From positions 15,683 to 79,682 of the forward strand of contig CAWIZC010000003.1 of the NCBI GenBank assembly GCA_963840445.1: 64,000 nt of DNA. Direction: 5' to 3'. Made by a program: the position numbers and the translations under genes. Positions within the stretch are counted from its first letter, which is position 1; each line of letters begins with the position of its first letter. A model generated the notes under the pieces. It made no database searches. It had not been told where the DNA came from and was given only the letters and a program-made list of their open reading frames with translations. This DNA is from AWTP1-13 sp963840445. Its GTDB lineage: Bacteria > Pseudomonadota > Alphaproteobacteria > Rhizobiales > Hyphomicrobiaceae. Positions 35,830 to 44,464 of the stretch are shown piece by piece.

Positions 35830-36445
35830 TCAGCCGTCCCGCCGCGGGGGCCGGCGCAGCTGGACGTAGAGGGCACCTTCACCGCCGTGGCGAATGCCAG
35901 CCGTGGTATGGCCGACCACGACGGCGCGCAGCTCGGGTGCATCGAGCCAGCCGGGCACGCTGCGTCGGAGCACGCCGCGACGCGGCTCACCCGACGCTTC
36001 CGGCATGTAGTCCCCTCGCTGCGCCTCGCCACCCTTGCCGGTGATGACCAGCACGGTCTTGAGCCCGCGGGCATGCGCGTCGAACAGAAAGGCACGCAGC
36101 CGCGCCAGGGCATCGGCCTGGCGCAGGCCGTGCAGGTCGATGCGGGCTTCGATCTCGACCTTGCCGGAGGCGATACGGCGGATCTGGCGGCGGTCGAAGT
36201 CGGCAAGTGGAGGAGAGGGTTGACGGACGCGGCGGATCGGGCGGCGGCCGGGGCGTGACCTTGGGTGGGCTTTTCTTGGTGGCGGGCTCGGACGGGGCAG
36301 ACCTGGAGGGGGTGGCCGGCGCCGCCTCCGTCACGCGCGGCTTGGCTTTGACGGGCGACAGCGCCCGCGTCGCGTGGTCCCAAAGTGCGGCTTCGTCCGG
36401 CGTAACGGCGCGTTTGCGATCGCCCGACTTGCCCGATCGGCTCAT
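35830..36445 (-). CDS. Smr-domain protein, frame-broken
   Basis: Small MutS-related (Smr) domain protein, about 204 residues. A basic, proline-rich N-terminus (MSRSGKSGDRKRAVTPDEAALWDHATRALSP is read in parts) leads to the Smr core: PLADFDRRQIRRI, then IEARIDLHGLRQADALARL with the DLHG motif, LKTVLVITGKGG and the terminal HGGEGALYVQLRR. One extra base at 36220-36221 breaks the frame before the core; deleting it restores it. Smr domains are nucleic-acid endonucleases or binders; the exact substrate of stand-alone bacterial forms is debated. It follows mltA closely on the same strand. Confidence 0.82.
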
Positions 36446-36452
36446 GGCCGAC

Positions 36453-37709
36453 TCATGGATTGGCTTGCGCCGCCTGGGCCTTGGCCAGCGTCTCATTGGG
36501 CAACAGCACGATGAACTTGGCAGCGTGCTTGGTCACGCCCGCCAGCTTGCCGGCCTCATTACCCGAGCCGAAGTAGATATCGCCGCGTTCGGGGCCCTTG
36601 ATGGCGGAGCCGACGTCCTGAGCGATCATCAGGCGGTTGAAGGCACCGGATTTCACGACGTGGCCCATCTTTGCAGCCGTGACGTAGATCGGCGTGCCGA
36701 GTGCGTGATGGCTGGGATCCACGGCCAGGCTGCGGCCGGGGGTGAGCGGCGCGTTCATGGCGCCGAGAGGCCCGCGCGCGTCATTGGCAAGCTCACGGAA
36801 AAACACGTAGGACGCGTTCTGCCACATGACCATCTTGCCGCGCTCTGGGTCGGCGCGCAGCCAGTTGGCCAGCGCCCCCATGGACACCTTGTCGGCCGCC
36901 AACAAGCCCTTTTCGATAAGGAAGCGTCCGATGGACGAATAAGGATGCCCGTTCTTGCCGTCGTAGTGGACGCGAATGATGCTGCCGTCCGTCAGTTTCA
37001 CGCGACCCGAGCCCTGGATCTGCATGAAGAAGACATCGACCGGGTCGGCGAAATAGAGCAGCTCGAGCCCCTTGCCCTTGAGGGCGCCCTGCTCGATCTC
37101 GGCCCGCGTCGCGAACGGCTCGACGCCCTTGTCCGTCTTGCGGGCGTGCGTGAGCGACGCGCCGACGGCGCCGCGCTGCGTCTCGTCGACGAGGTTAACA
37201 AGATCGGGCGGACGTTTGTAGATCGGCGTTTGATACACGCCCTGCGGCGTACGCGAGCCTTCCATGATGGGCTCGTAGTAGCCGGTCAGCATCCCCGTCG
37301 GTCCTTTGTGGGCGATGGCGTTGGGCGTAAAATTGGCCTCGAAGAATGCGCGCGCAGCTTCCTTGGTGACCTTGCCGGGAATGCGCCCGGCAGCCTCACA
37401 CGCGCTCACCAGAGCCGGATTGGGAGGGACCTTGGCGGCAATCCCGGCCACGGGCGACCGCTCGCGGGCAGACGCCTGGATGCGCTCGCAGGATTTGCGG
37501 AAGGTATCGAAGGCGGCCAAGTGGTCGTCCGCGCTCCAGCCCGGCAACTCGGCAAAGGTCATCGGTGTGTAGGACAAGCTGGCGCTCTTCATAGCTCCCG
37601 GCGCCCGACCCGGCGAACTGGCCTCAACCGTGCCAATCGTCCTGCCAGCCAAGCCGACAGCCAGGACTCCGACAACGACGCACCCCAGTACAACGCATGA
37701 CGACCGCAA
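36453..37709 (-). CDS. mltA: Membrane-bound lytic transglycosylase A
   Basis: Cleaves peptidoglycan glycan strands to 1,6-anhydromuropeptides. 418 residues with an N-terminal hydrophobic export segment (VVLGCVVVGVLAVGLAG). The MltA core is visible as MLTGYYEPIMEGSRTPQGVYQTPIY, then FFMQIQGSGRVKLTDGSIIRVHYDGKNGHPY, and the 3D (DDD-type) domain near the end with LMIAQDVGSAIKGPERGDIYFGSG, where the catalytic Asp lies. Eight bases separate it from smr, and timA lies upstream, matching the usual alphaproteobacterial order timA-mltA-smr. Confidence 0.93.
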   Translation of the reverse strand: MRSSCVVLGCVVVGVLAVGLAGRTIGTVEASSPGRAPGAMKSASLSYTPMTFAELPGWSADDHLAAFDTFRKSCERIQASARERSPVAGIAAKVPPNPALVSACEAAGRIPGKVTKEAARAFFEANFTPNAIAHKGPTGMLTGYYEPIMEGSRTPQGVYQTPIYKRPPDLVNLVDETQRGAVGASLTHARKTDKGVEPFATRAEIEQGALKGKGLELLYFADPVDVFFMQIQGSGRVKLTDGSIIRVHYDGKNGHPYSSIGRFLIEKGLLAADKVSMGALANWLRADPERGKMVMWQNASYVFFRELANDARGPLGAMNAPLTPGRSLAVDPSHHALGTPIYVTAAKMGHVVKSGAFNRLMIAQDVGSAIKGPERGDIYFGSGNEAGKLAGVTKHAAKFIVLLPNETLAKAQAAQANP

Positions 37710-37760
37710 GACGCATTCCCCCGATTGCTATCCCCCGAAAGCCCGGAGAGGCGTGCCCCA

Positions 37761-38501
37761 TTAATTCGCCGCCTGTGTGGCGATCAACCTCCAATTCGGG
37801 TTGCGGGACGCTACCTCACGCGCAAATGTCCAGATATCCGTCACCTCCTTGATGCGCTTGGGATCTCCCGCGATCACCTCGCCAGCTTTGTCGCGGGTTG
37901 CGGAAATCAACTCGCTGACGAACTTGACCGTCAGCTGCGCCATGCCGTTTTTCAACTCGGCCTCTACAATATCCGCAGATTTGATACCGACGAAGCTTTG
38001 ATCGATCTGCTCGTGGCGGCTCTCCCGCTCGCCGATGGCGCCGGAGAAGCCGTCATAGACATCACGGCTGAGCAGGTCTTTCAAGGTTTTGCGATTGCCC
38101 TCGGCGAACGCCGTGACGATGATTTCGTAGGCGGCCCTGGCGCCCTTCAGGAACTGATCTGGATCAAAGCTCAGATCGGCGCGGATGAGGTCCACCAAGC
38201 CCTTGGCAAGCCCCGCGTTTCCAGCGGCCAAGCCTTTCGCCCGCTCTTCCACGTCGGTGCGCACGACCGGCTCGACAGGGCGGGGCTCCAGCTCCTCGCG
38301 CTCGCGGCGCGGCAGCGTCACGACCTTCTCCTGTGCGGCAACTTTGGGGCTGCGCTGGCTGGCTTCTTGCTGGGCCTTGTAGCGCTCCATGCGGGCCTGC
38401 TCATGGCCTGTGCGCCGGCCGAGGACACTGCGCAACTTCAGGAAAATGACGACCGCCAACACCAGAAACAATAGCGTCGTAACGTCGATTCTACCATCCA
38501 T
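37761..38501 (-). CDS. Tim44/TimA-family membrane-associated adaptor
   Basis: 246 residues from the ATG at 38501. One N-terminal membrane helix (VTTLLFLVLAVVIFLKLRSVLG) is followed by a charged linker with basic coiled segments and the Tim44-like domain (about 105-246): DPDQFLKGARAAYEIIVTAFAEGNRKTL, then MAQLTVKFVSELISATRDKAGEVI, and the closing EVTDIWTFAREVASRNPNWRLIAT. Bacterial homologues (TimA) are inner-membrane proteins of poorly known role related to the mitochondrial import motor. It is divergent from fxsA across 176 bp. Confidence 0.9.
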   Translation of the reverse strand: MDGRIDVTTLLFLVLAVVIFLKLRSVLGRRTGHEQARMERYKAQQEASQRSPKVAAQEKVVTLPRREREELEPRPVEPVVRTDVEERAKGLAAGNAGLAKGLVDLIRADLSFDPDQFLKGARAAYEIIVTAFAEGNRKTLKDLLSRDVYDGFSGAIGERESRHEQIDQSFVGIKSADIVEAELKNGMAQLTVKFVSELISATRDKAGEVIAGDPKRIKEVTDIWTFAREVASRNPNWRLIATQAAN

Positions 38502-38677
38502 CGCCGTGCTTTCGAGCCAGTGCCTCAACCTTCGTCATGTAGGTTGCCACGCCGGCAAGAACCAGCCCCCCGCTATGCCAGGTTAATGAGTATGGCGTCT
38601 GGGTCCGCCGCCGCCGCGACCTAAATCTTAGGGCATTGCAAAGCGCAAGCCAACCGCTATGGCTGTAGGGAGACCCG

Positions 38678-39196
38678 ATGTACGTGCGGAAAGGTCACGC
38701 AATGATGCGCCTGGGCGTCGGCCTGGGGCTGCTGGCCCTGCCCCTATTGGAGATCGCCCTGCTGATTCGGGCCGGGCAAATGCTCGGTCTATGGCCAGTC
38801 ATGGCAATCATCGTCGGCACGGGCGTGTTGGGCATCGCGGTCCTCGTGCGCCAGCGCTTTGCCGTCATCAGCGGCGTGATGAACGCCGTCAACGAAGGCA
38901 AGCCGCCGCTGGCGCCCGTGCTGGACGGGGCCTTTCTCGTGCTGGCCGGCGGACTGCTGTTCTCGCCTGGGCTGATATCGGACGCAGCTGGTCTGCTGCT
39001 GCTGATCCCGCCGGTGCGGCGGCTGGTGGCCCGATGGACCGTCGGGCGGGTGCTGCGCAATGCCGAGACCCACATGACCGTGCACACGGAGGGCCGGCTC
39101 GCACCCGAAGTCCGGGAGAGCGGACCCATCATCGAAGGGGAGTTCGAGCGCCTCGGCGAACGCGGCGCTGAGCGCAAGGACGAGCACGGCCGTTGA
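38678..39196 (+). CDS. fxsA: FxsA-family membrane protein
   Basis: 172-residue inner-membrane protein; E. coli FxsA relieves exclusion of phage T7 by F plasmid, its normal role being unclear. Three to four hydrophobic helices: LGLLALPLLEIALLIRAG, LWPVMAIIVGTGVLGIAVL, GAFLVLAGGLLFSPGLISDAAGLLLLIPPVR. The last stretch, with LLLIPPVRRLV, is the family signature. The C-terminus is a charged cytoplasmic tail. ATG at 38678 with a GGGAGA-like site. secB follows 91 bp later on the same strand, as in other alphaproteobacteria. Confidence 0.9.
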   Translation: MYVRKGHAMMRLGVGLGLLALPLLEIALLIRAGQMLGLWPVMAIIVGTGVLGIAVLVRQRFAVISGVMNAVNEGKPPLAPVLDGAFLVLAGGLLFSPGLISDAAGLLLLIPPVRRLVARWTVGRVLRNAETHMTVHTEGRLAPEVRESGPIIEGEFERLGERGAERKDEHGR

Positions 39197-39287
39197 CGCT
39201 GAATGCCGAAGGCGTTGCGGTCGACGATGCCAACATGCTAGCCACCCTCCCGCAATGCGCGATGATGATCAAAGAGGACTACAATCA

Positions 39288-39803
39288 ATGGCCGAAGGCG
39301 ACAACAGCAACGCGGGCAAGGTGGGAGGCCTGCAGGCTGGCGAAGCGACGCCCCAGACGCAGGTCCGCGTGCTCGGCCAGTACATCAAGGACCTGTCCTT
39401 CGAGAACCCGAATGTGCGCAAGCTGCTCGACAACCCGGGCCAGCAGCAGCAGCCGAACCTGCGCGTAGAGGTCAGCGTCAACATCGCAAGGATGGCCGAG
39501 AAGGTGTTCGAGAGCTCTATCCAGTTCAAGGCCGAAGCGACCATCGACACAGGCGTGGTCTACGATCTCGAGCTGGCCTACGCCGGCCTCTTCCAGCTCG
39601 ACAACATGCCTGAGCAGATGCTCGAGCCGTTCCTGCTGGTGAACGCCCCTTCGTTGCTGTTCCCCTATCTCCGGCGCCTCGTGCAGGATCTCACGCGCGA
39701 GGGCGGTTTCCCGCCGCTTGTGCTCGATCCGATCGACTTCGGCAGTCTTTACCTCAACCGCCAGCGCGAGCAGGCGGGACAGACGACGATCAGGGTGAAC
39801 TAG
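39288..39803 (+). CDS. secB: Protein-export chaperone SecB
   Basis: Tetrameric cytosolic chaperone that keeps preproteins unfolded and delivers them to SecA. 171 residues from the ATG at 39288. Family sequence is clear: QTQVRVLGQYIKDLSFENPN, NLRVEVSVNIARM, VFESSIQFKAEATIDTGVVYDLELAYAGLF, and FPYLRRLVQDLTREGGFPPLVLDPIDFGSLY with the SecA-contact region. The extra N-terminal 20 residues are common in alphaproteobacteria. A family B palindrome follows the stop. Confidence 0.95.
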   Translation: MAEGDNSNAGKVGGLQAGEATPQTQVRVLGQYIKDLSFENPNVRKLLDNPGQQQQPNLRVEVSVNIARMAEKVFESSIQFKAEATIDTGVVYDLELAYAGLFQLDNMPEQMLEPFLLVNAPSLLFPYLRRLVQDLTREGGFPPLVLDPIDFGSLYLNRQREQAGQTTIRVN

Positions 39804-39849
39804 GGTTCTTTCGCTCGGATCGAATCGCGATCAGCGAATACTGCCCGCT

Positions 39850-39910
39850 GCTGAGCTTGTCCAAGCACGGCATTGCCGATCCCATTCGCCCTTCGACGAG
39901 CTCAGGGCTG
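39850..39910. repeat. Interspersed palindromic repeat, family B, copy 2
   Basis: Same element as at 34309 but inverted: arms GCTGAGCTTGTCCAAGCACG and CCCTTCGACGAGCTCAGGG. It sits between the convergent secB and dnaQ genes. Confidence 0.85.
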
Positions 39911-39974
39911 CGGCTCTTTGCTCCACGCAATCCAGAAGGGCTCTGGGCGCTGTGGTCCGGCAGGCTCCAGCCTC

Positions 39975-40682
39975 TCAAGCCTGCGGGACGGTGAGGTAGC
40001 GCAGCCAGAGCGCGTCGGGACCGAGCGTCTTGACGAACTCGCGATGCGCGGCCTGCGCCTGCTCGCTCAGGCGTGCCGGCAAAGGCGCCGGTCGCAACTT
40101 GGCAGCCCGCATCTGCAGGCGCGCGCGTGTTTCGGCAACAGTTTGACCACCGAGGCCGAGTGTGGCCTGCCGCTCGCCCAGCAGCTCGACGTAGACACCG
40201 GCCAGCAGCAACGAGTCGACCAGGGCGCCGTGCTTGGTGCGCTCGGAGTTGTCGATGCCGAACCGCTTGCAGAGAGCGTCGAGGGTGTTCGGACCGGCGG
40301 GATTGCGGCGCCTGGCCAGCATCAGCGTGTCGACGATGCGATCGGCGCGCAGCGGCGGCTTGGCCAGGCGATCGAGCTCGGCGTTGAGGAAACCGACGTC
40401 GAAATTGGCGTTGTGCGCAACCAGCGGGGCGTCGCCGATGAAGTCCAGGAACTCGTCGGCGACTTCGGCGAACAACGGCTTGTCGCGCAGGAACTCGCGC
40501 GTGAGGCCGTGCACGGCGACCGCTTCCGGATGCACGTCGCGCTCGGGGTTGATGTAGCGGTGAAATTCGCGCCCAGTCGGGATGCGATTGACGATCTCGA
40601 CGCAGCCGACCTCGATCAGCCGGTCACCACGCAGCGCATCGAGCCCCGTCGTCTCGGTGTCGAGAACGATCTCGCGCAGCAT
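39975..40682 (-). CDS. dnaQ: DNA polymerase III epsilon subunit (proofreading exonuclease)
   Basis: 3'-5' exonuclease of the replicase. 235 residues from the ATG at 40682. Exo I motif DTETTGLD at the N-terminus, Exo II HNANFDVGFLNAEL near 100, Exo III HGALVDSLLLAGVYVEL near 165 with the catalytic His/Asp, so all metal-binding acids are present. The C-terminal region after about 180 carries the flexible polymerase-binding tail. It is downstream of coaE on the same strand, in the gene order maf-coaE-dnaQ typical next to oriC in alphaproteobacteria. Intact. Confidence 0.95.
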   Translation of the reverse strand: MLREIVLDTETTGLDALRGDRLIEVGCVEIVNRIPTGREFHRYINPERDVHPEAVAVHGLTREFLRDKPLFAEVADEFLDFIGDAPLVAHNANFDVGFLNAELDRLAKPPLRADRIVDTLMLARRRNPAGPNTLDALCKRFGIDNSERTKHGALVDSLLLAGVYVELLGERQATLGLGGQTVAETRARLQMRAAKLRPAPLPARLSEQAQAAHREFVKTLGPDALWLRYLTVPQA

Positions 40683-40750
40683 CGCCTTCCCCCTGCAAAC
40701 GCGTGCACAACGGTCCCAACCCCTTGAGCCGGGCAGATCGGGCCCAGCCC

Positions 40751-41365
40751 TCACGCCCAATGTTTGGCGTAGGCCTCGCCGCGACGACCTTGCAGCGATT
40801 CGACGATTTTATCGACCTGCGCAGCGCTCTCAGCAATCGTGCCGCCAGTGTCCACAATGAAATCGGCGCGCGCCCGCTTCTCGCTGTCATGCAGCTGGCG
40901 CGCCAGGATCTGCTCCAGCTTCTCGAGCGACATGCCGGGACGGGCGAGAACCCGCTCGCGCTGCAGGTGGGCCGGGGCGCTGACCACCACCACGACGTCG
41001 ACGCGCCCATGGCCTGCACCCTCGAGGAGGAGAGGGATTTCCAGCACCGCCATGTTGGCGCCGCGCGCCGCCTCGGCCCTGAGGAACTGGCGCTCGGCCT
41101 CCTGCACCAACGGGTGGACGAGCGCTTCCAGCTGAGCGAATTGGCCGGGATCGGCGATCAACACCTGGGCGAGCTTTTGCCGATCGACCTTGTTGTCGGC
41201 GGTGGTGCCGGGGAACGCCGCTTCGATGGCGGCAACAGCTGGCCCCTCATACAGCTTGTGCACTTCCGCGTCGGCATCGCACACGGCAATGCCCAGCTCC
41301 CGAAAGCGGGCGGCGGCCGTCGATTTGCCCATGCCGATCGATCCGGTCAGTCCGATGACCAGCAT
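40751..41365 (-). CDS. coaE: Dephospho-CoA kinase
   Basis: Last step of coenzyme A synthesis. 204 residues from the ATG at 41365. P-loop GLTGSIGMGKSTAAARF at residues 5-21, then CDADAEVHKLYEGP with the substrate-binding acids, HPLVQEAERQFL and the LID region QRERVLARPGMSLEKLEQILARQ, all normal for CoaE. Lies between maf and dnaQ on the same strand, with short gaps, so probably one operon with both. Confidence 0.95.
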   Translation of the reverse strand: MLVIGLTGSIGMGKSTAAARFRELGIAVCDADAEVHKLYEGPAVAAIEAAFPGTTADNKVDRQKLAQVLIADPGQFAQLEALVHPLVQEAERQFLRAEAARGANMAVLEIPLLLEGAGHGRVDVVVVVSAPAHLQRERVLARPGMSLEKLEQILARQLHDSEKRARADFIVDTGGTIAESAAQVDKIVESLQGRRGEAYAKHWA

Positions 41366-41411
41366 CAGGCGGCTCCCGGATGGCCTGCGGGCCAGCGCGC
41401 ACACGCCGTCT

Positions 41412-42032
41412 TCATGTGGCGATGATCCCGCGCTTGCGCAGCTCGGCCAGCAGCGGCAGCAGCGGCAGGCCGATGATGGTGAAATGGTCGCCGTCGATGC
41501 GCTCGAACAGTTGGATGCCGCGGCCTTCTACCTCGTAGCCGCCGACAGTGCCGAAAATTGCCGGCCCGGCTCCGGCGAGGTAGGCGTCGAGGTAGGCATC
41601 GCTGAATTCGCGCATGTGCAGAGTTGCAACGCCTATGTGGCTCCAAACAATGTTGCCGGCCTCAGCCAGCGCAACAGCGGTGTGCAGCTCATGCGGCTTG
41701 CCGCGCAGGCGCTGCAGCTGCTGGCGGGCACTAGCGAGATTGCCGGGCTTATCGAATAGCTCGCTGCCGAGCGCCAGCACCTGATCAGCTCCTATAACGA
41801 GCGCAGACGGCATGTGGGCGCTGACGGCCAAGGCTTTCGCCCGTGCCAGGGCGGCGGCAATGTCGCTTGCACCAGCCGGAGGGCGAGCCGACGCCAGGCT
41901 TCGCTTGAGGACAGCCTCGTCCACCTCGGGCGAAACCGCGGCAAACGCCAGTCCGGCCGCTTCAAGCATGCGCCGGCGATAGGGCGAGGTGGACGCCAGG
42001 ATCAGGGCAGGCGCGTCCGTCGCCTCACGCAT
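41412..42032 (-). CDS. Maf-family nucleotide pyrophosphatase
   Basis: House-cleaning nucleotide pyrophosphatase linked to septum formation. 206 residues from the ATG at 42032. Opening ALILASTSPYRRRMLEAAGL is the Maf signature; the central ALVIGADQVLALGSELFDKP and LRGKPHELHTAVAL hold the substrate residues, followed by VGGYEVEGRGIQLFERIDGDHFTIIGLPLLPLL. The residues suggest the YceF-like subgroup acting on 7-methyl-GTP rather than dTTP/UTP, but this is a weak call. Start overlaps the end of ppsR by eight bases. Confidence 0.9.
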   Translation of the reverse strand: MREATDAPALILASTSPYRRRMLEAAGLAFAAVSPEVDEAVLKRSLASARPPAGASDIAAALARAKALAVSAHMPSALVIGADQVLALGSELFDKPGNLASARQQLQRLRGKPHELHTAVALAEAGNIVWSHIGVATLHMREFSDAYLDAYLAGAGPAIFGTVGGYEVEGRGIQLFERIDGDHFTIIGLPLLPLLAELRKRGIIAT

Positions 42033-42885
42033 CGCCGGTCTCTTCGCTCGCGGCTGGGCTATTTTCCTCTCGGTCGTGCAACAGGCGGATGATGGTCGCC
42101 GCGGTCTCCTCGATGGAGCGGCGGGTGACATCGATGACCGGCCAACCGTGCCGCGCGCACAGTCGACGCGAGTGGTTGATCTCGTTGGCGATCTGCGTGC
42201 GATCGACGTAGTCGTCGAGGTTGCGGTCGGACAGCAGGCGCACGCGGTTGCGGCGAATCTCGGCGATGCGCTCGGGGCTCGCCACCAGGCCGACCACAAA
42301 GGCCGAATGCGGTTGCGTCAGCGCCAACGGCAGCTCGATGCCGGGCACCAGCGGCAGATTGGCGGTCTTGTAGCCGCGCTGGGCCAGATAGATGCTGGTC
42401 GGCGTCTTTGAGGTGCGCGAGACGCCCAGGATGATGATGTCGGCAGCGTTGAGATCTTGCGGCAGCTGGCCGTCGTCGTGGGCCATGGAGAAGTTGAGCG
42501 CGTCGATGCGGCGAAAGTAGTCGGCATCGACGATGTGCTGGCCGGCCACCACCGGCGTCTGCGGCGCGCCGAGGTAGGATTCGAACACGTTCATGATGGG
42601 CTGCAGAACGTGCAGCGCCGGCACCTTCAGCTCGCGGCAGCGGCGCTCGATCTCCTCGATCAGCTCTCTTTTGACGATGGTATAGAGAACGATGCCGGGC
42701 GCCTGCTCGACCTCCTTCAGCACGCGCTCGAGCTGTTTCTCGGTGCGCACCAGAGGATGCACGTGCTCGATCGGCCGCACCTGCGAGTATTGCACGGCGG
42801 CGGCCTTGGCCATGGTGGTCAGCGTCTCGCCGGTGGCGTCCGAGATGAGGTGCAGGTGGAAGTAGCTGGGCAACCGGTTGGGCAT
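42025..42885 (-). CDS. ppsR: PEP synthase regulatory protein family (DUF299)
   Basis: Bifunctional ADP-dependent kinase/Pi-dependent phosphorylase family (DUF299, PpsR/PDRP) that controls PEP synthetase or PPDK in other bacteria. 286 residues from the ATG at 42885. It opens with YFHLHLISDATGETLTTMAKAA, carries FSMAHDDGQ, the P-loop-like GVSRTSKTPTSIYLA near 155, and ends in the NHSRRLCARHGWPVIDVTRRSIEETAA block. All are family hallmarks. This is the RP001/DUF299 gene that flanks oriC opposite hemE in Rickettsia and Caulobacter. Confidence 0.93.
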   Translation of the reverse strand: MPNRLPSYFHLHLISDATGETLTTMAKAAAVQYSQVRPIEHVHPLVRTEKQLERVLKEVEQAPGIVLYTIVKRELIEEIERRCRELKVPALHVLQPIMNVFESYLGAPQTPVVAGQHIVDADYFRRIDALNFSMAHDDGQLPQDLNAADIIILGVSRTSKTPTSIYLAQRGYKTANLPLVPGIELPLALTQPHSAFVVGLVASPERIAEIRRNRVRLLSDRNLDDYVDRTQIANEINHSRRLCARHGWPVIDVTRRSIEETAATIIRLLHDREENSPAASEETGDA

Positions 42886-43299
42886 CTGTTGAAAAGACCA
42901 GAGTTCGCGGGGGCTGCCAAGCTGGCGGCGGATATTCCGGCCCCGGTCGGTGCAGTTATCGACAAAACGGCGCACAGGAAGCCCGGCCGGGAGGCACGGC
43001 AGACGGCGCTTCGCCCTCCACGGTAACAAGGACGATGTGCCGGCTCGACTGAACGGCTGTCAACAAGTTATGGATGCGGGCGGATCCAGCCGATGGCGGA
43101 TTCCATCTTATCCCGTCAGAGGTTGTCGGGTCTTGTGGCTCGGGCATGCCTTGGCACCCAAGTGCTGGGCTGGCTTGTCGGCGGGACCTCGGAACTTGTG
43201 TGCAAGGCGATGCAAACGGCGTGTCTCCGCAATCCATGCCCCTAACTAGTCAAAACAACAAGATTCAGAATCTAGATTCTTATGATTGGATGATCGGCG
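42886..43299. other. oriC: Candidate chromosomal replication origin (oriC)
   Basis: A 414-bp gap without a gene between divergent ppsR and hemE, the place of oriC in Caulobacter and Rickettsia. It contains one near-perfect DnaA box, TTATCGACA (42956-42964, one mismatch), weaker ones such as TTATCCCGT (43108), and an AT-rich stretch from about 43232 to 43300. Within that stretch three GANTC sites (CcrM methylation sequence) fall in 18 bp at 43262-43279, the last two inside the perfect palindrome AGAATCTAGATTCT (43267-43280). Genes on both sides near the gap point away from it. Assigned mainly from gene order. Confidence 0.6.
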
Positions 43300-44358
43300 A
43301 TGAGCTTGGCGGATAAAGCGGCGAAGCGGCGGTTCCTTGCTCCCTTTGCAGGGCAGGCTGTGACGCCGCCACCGGTCTGGCTCATGCGCCAGGCGGGGCG
43401 CTACCTGCCGGAGTACCGCGCCGTGCGCGCGCAAGCCGGAAGCTTTCTCGATCTGTGCTACACGCCGGTGAAGGCCGCCGAGGTGACCCTGCAGCCGATC
43501 CGGCGCTACGGCTTCGATGCGGCAATCCTGTTTTCGGATATCCTGGTGGTGCCCGATGCGCTGGGCCAGAAGGTCGAGTTCGTCGAAGGCGAAGGACCGC
43601 GGCTCGATCCGATCCGCAGCGAGGCCGATCTGGCGCGGTTGCGCCCCGAGGCGACTCGGACCAAGTTCGCCAGCGTTTGCGAGACGGTGGCGCGGCTGCG
43701 GCAGGATCTTCCCAATGAGACGGCTCTTATCGGCTTTTGCGGCGCGCCGTGGACGGTGGCGACCTACATGGTGGCCGGCCGCGGCACGCCCGATCAGGCC
43801 GACGCGCGGCTGTGGGCCTATCGCGATCCGAAAGGATTCTCCAGGCTGATCCAGGCTGCTGGTCGATGCATCGATCGAGTATCTGACGATGCAGGCCGAT
43901 GCCGGGGTGGATGCGCTGCAGATCTTCGACACTTGGGCCGGCAGCCTGCCGCCGAATGGCTTCGACACGTGGGTGGTTCAGCCGACGGCGCGGATCGTGG
44001 AAGCGGTGCGGGCGAGGCATCCGGAGGTGCCAATCATCGGCTTTGCGCGCGGGGCGGGGCAGAAGCTGCAGCGATATGCGAGTCTGACCAAGGTGCAGGG
44101 GATCGGCTGCGACACCGGCATGGAGCCCGAGCACATGGCTGAACTGGCCCGGAGCGAGAAGTAGTCGTGCAGGGCAATCTTGATCCGCTGCTCCTGGTGG
44201 CAGGTGGCCCGGAGCTGGATCGCGAGGTCGCCGCGATTCTGGACGCGCTCAAAGGCGTGCCGCACATTTTCAATCTCGGGCACGGGATCGTTCCCGAAAC
44301 GCCGCCGGAGAACGTGGCGCGTCTGGTGGAGCTGGTAAGAGCTGCGCAGGCCGGATAG
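43300..44358 (+). CDS. hemE: Uroporphyrinogen decarboxylase, two frame breaks
   Basis: Decarboxylates uroporphyrinogen III to coproporphyrinogen III in haem synthesis. About 351 residues when repaired. Visible: PPVWLMRQAGRYLPEYRAVR at the active site, AILFSDILVVPDALGQKVEF with the catalytic Asp, GFCGAPWTVATYMVAG, then in another frame ASIEYLTMQADAGVDALQIFDTWAG and finally QGNLDPLLLVAG and FNLGHGIVPETPPENV. Breaks: an extra G at 43854-43855, and a second near 44157-44163 needing two bases removed or one added. The ATG lies 20 bp after the GANTC palindrome. Normally essential. Confidence 0.9.
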
Positions 44359-44359
44359 G

Positions 44360-44460
44360 TGTCATCGCGGCCTGAGTGGAGCTCAAGAGCCGGGACCCAA
44401 ACCGGTCGAAGGTACGGCCCCTGGGTCCCGGATATTCGCCGACGCGAATTCCGGGATGAC
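44360..44460. repeat. Interspersed palindromic repeat, family C, copy 1
   Basis: Inverted segments around GAGCCGGGACCC / GGGTCCCGGATATTCG and the end CGCGAATTCCGGGATGAC. It fills the hemE-hemJ gap, and its last bases ATGAC include an in-frame ATG for hemJ (44456). Other copies at 52945 and, partial, 53149. Confidence 0.82.
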
Positions 44461-44464
44461 AAAC

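Noticed and set aside
43068..43116. Further DnaA boxes in the oriC gap (TTATGGATG, TTATCCCGT)
   Set aside because: Each differs from the consensus at three or more positions; too weak to list as sites on their own.
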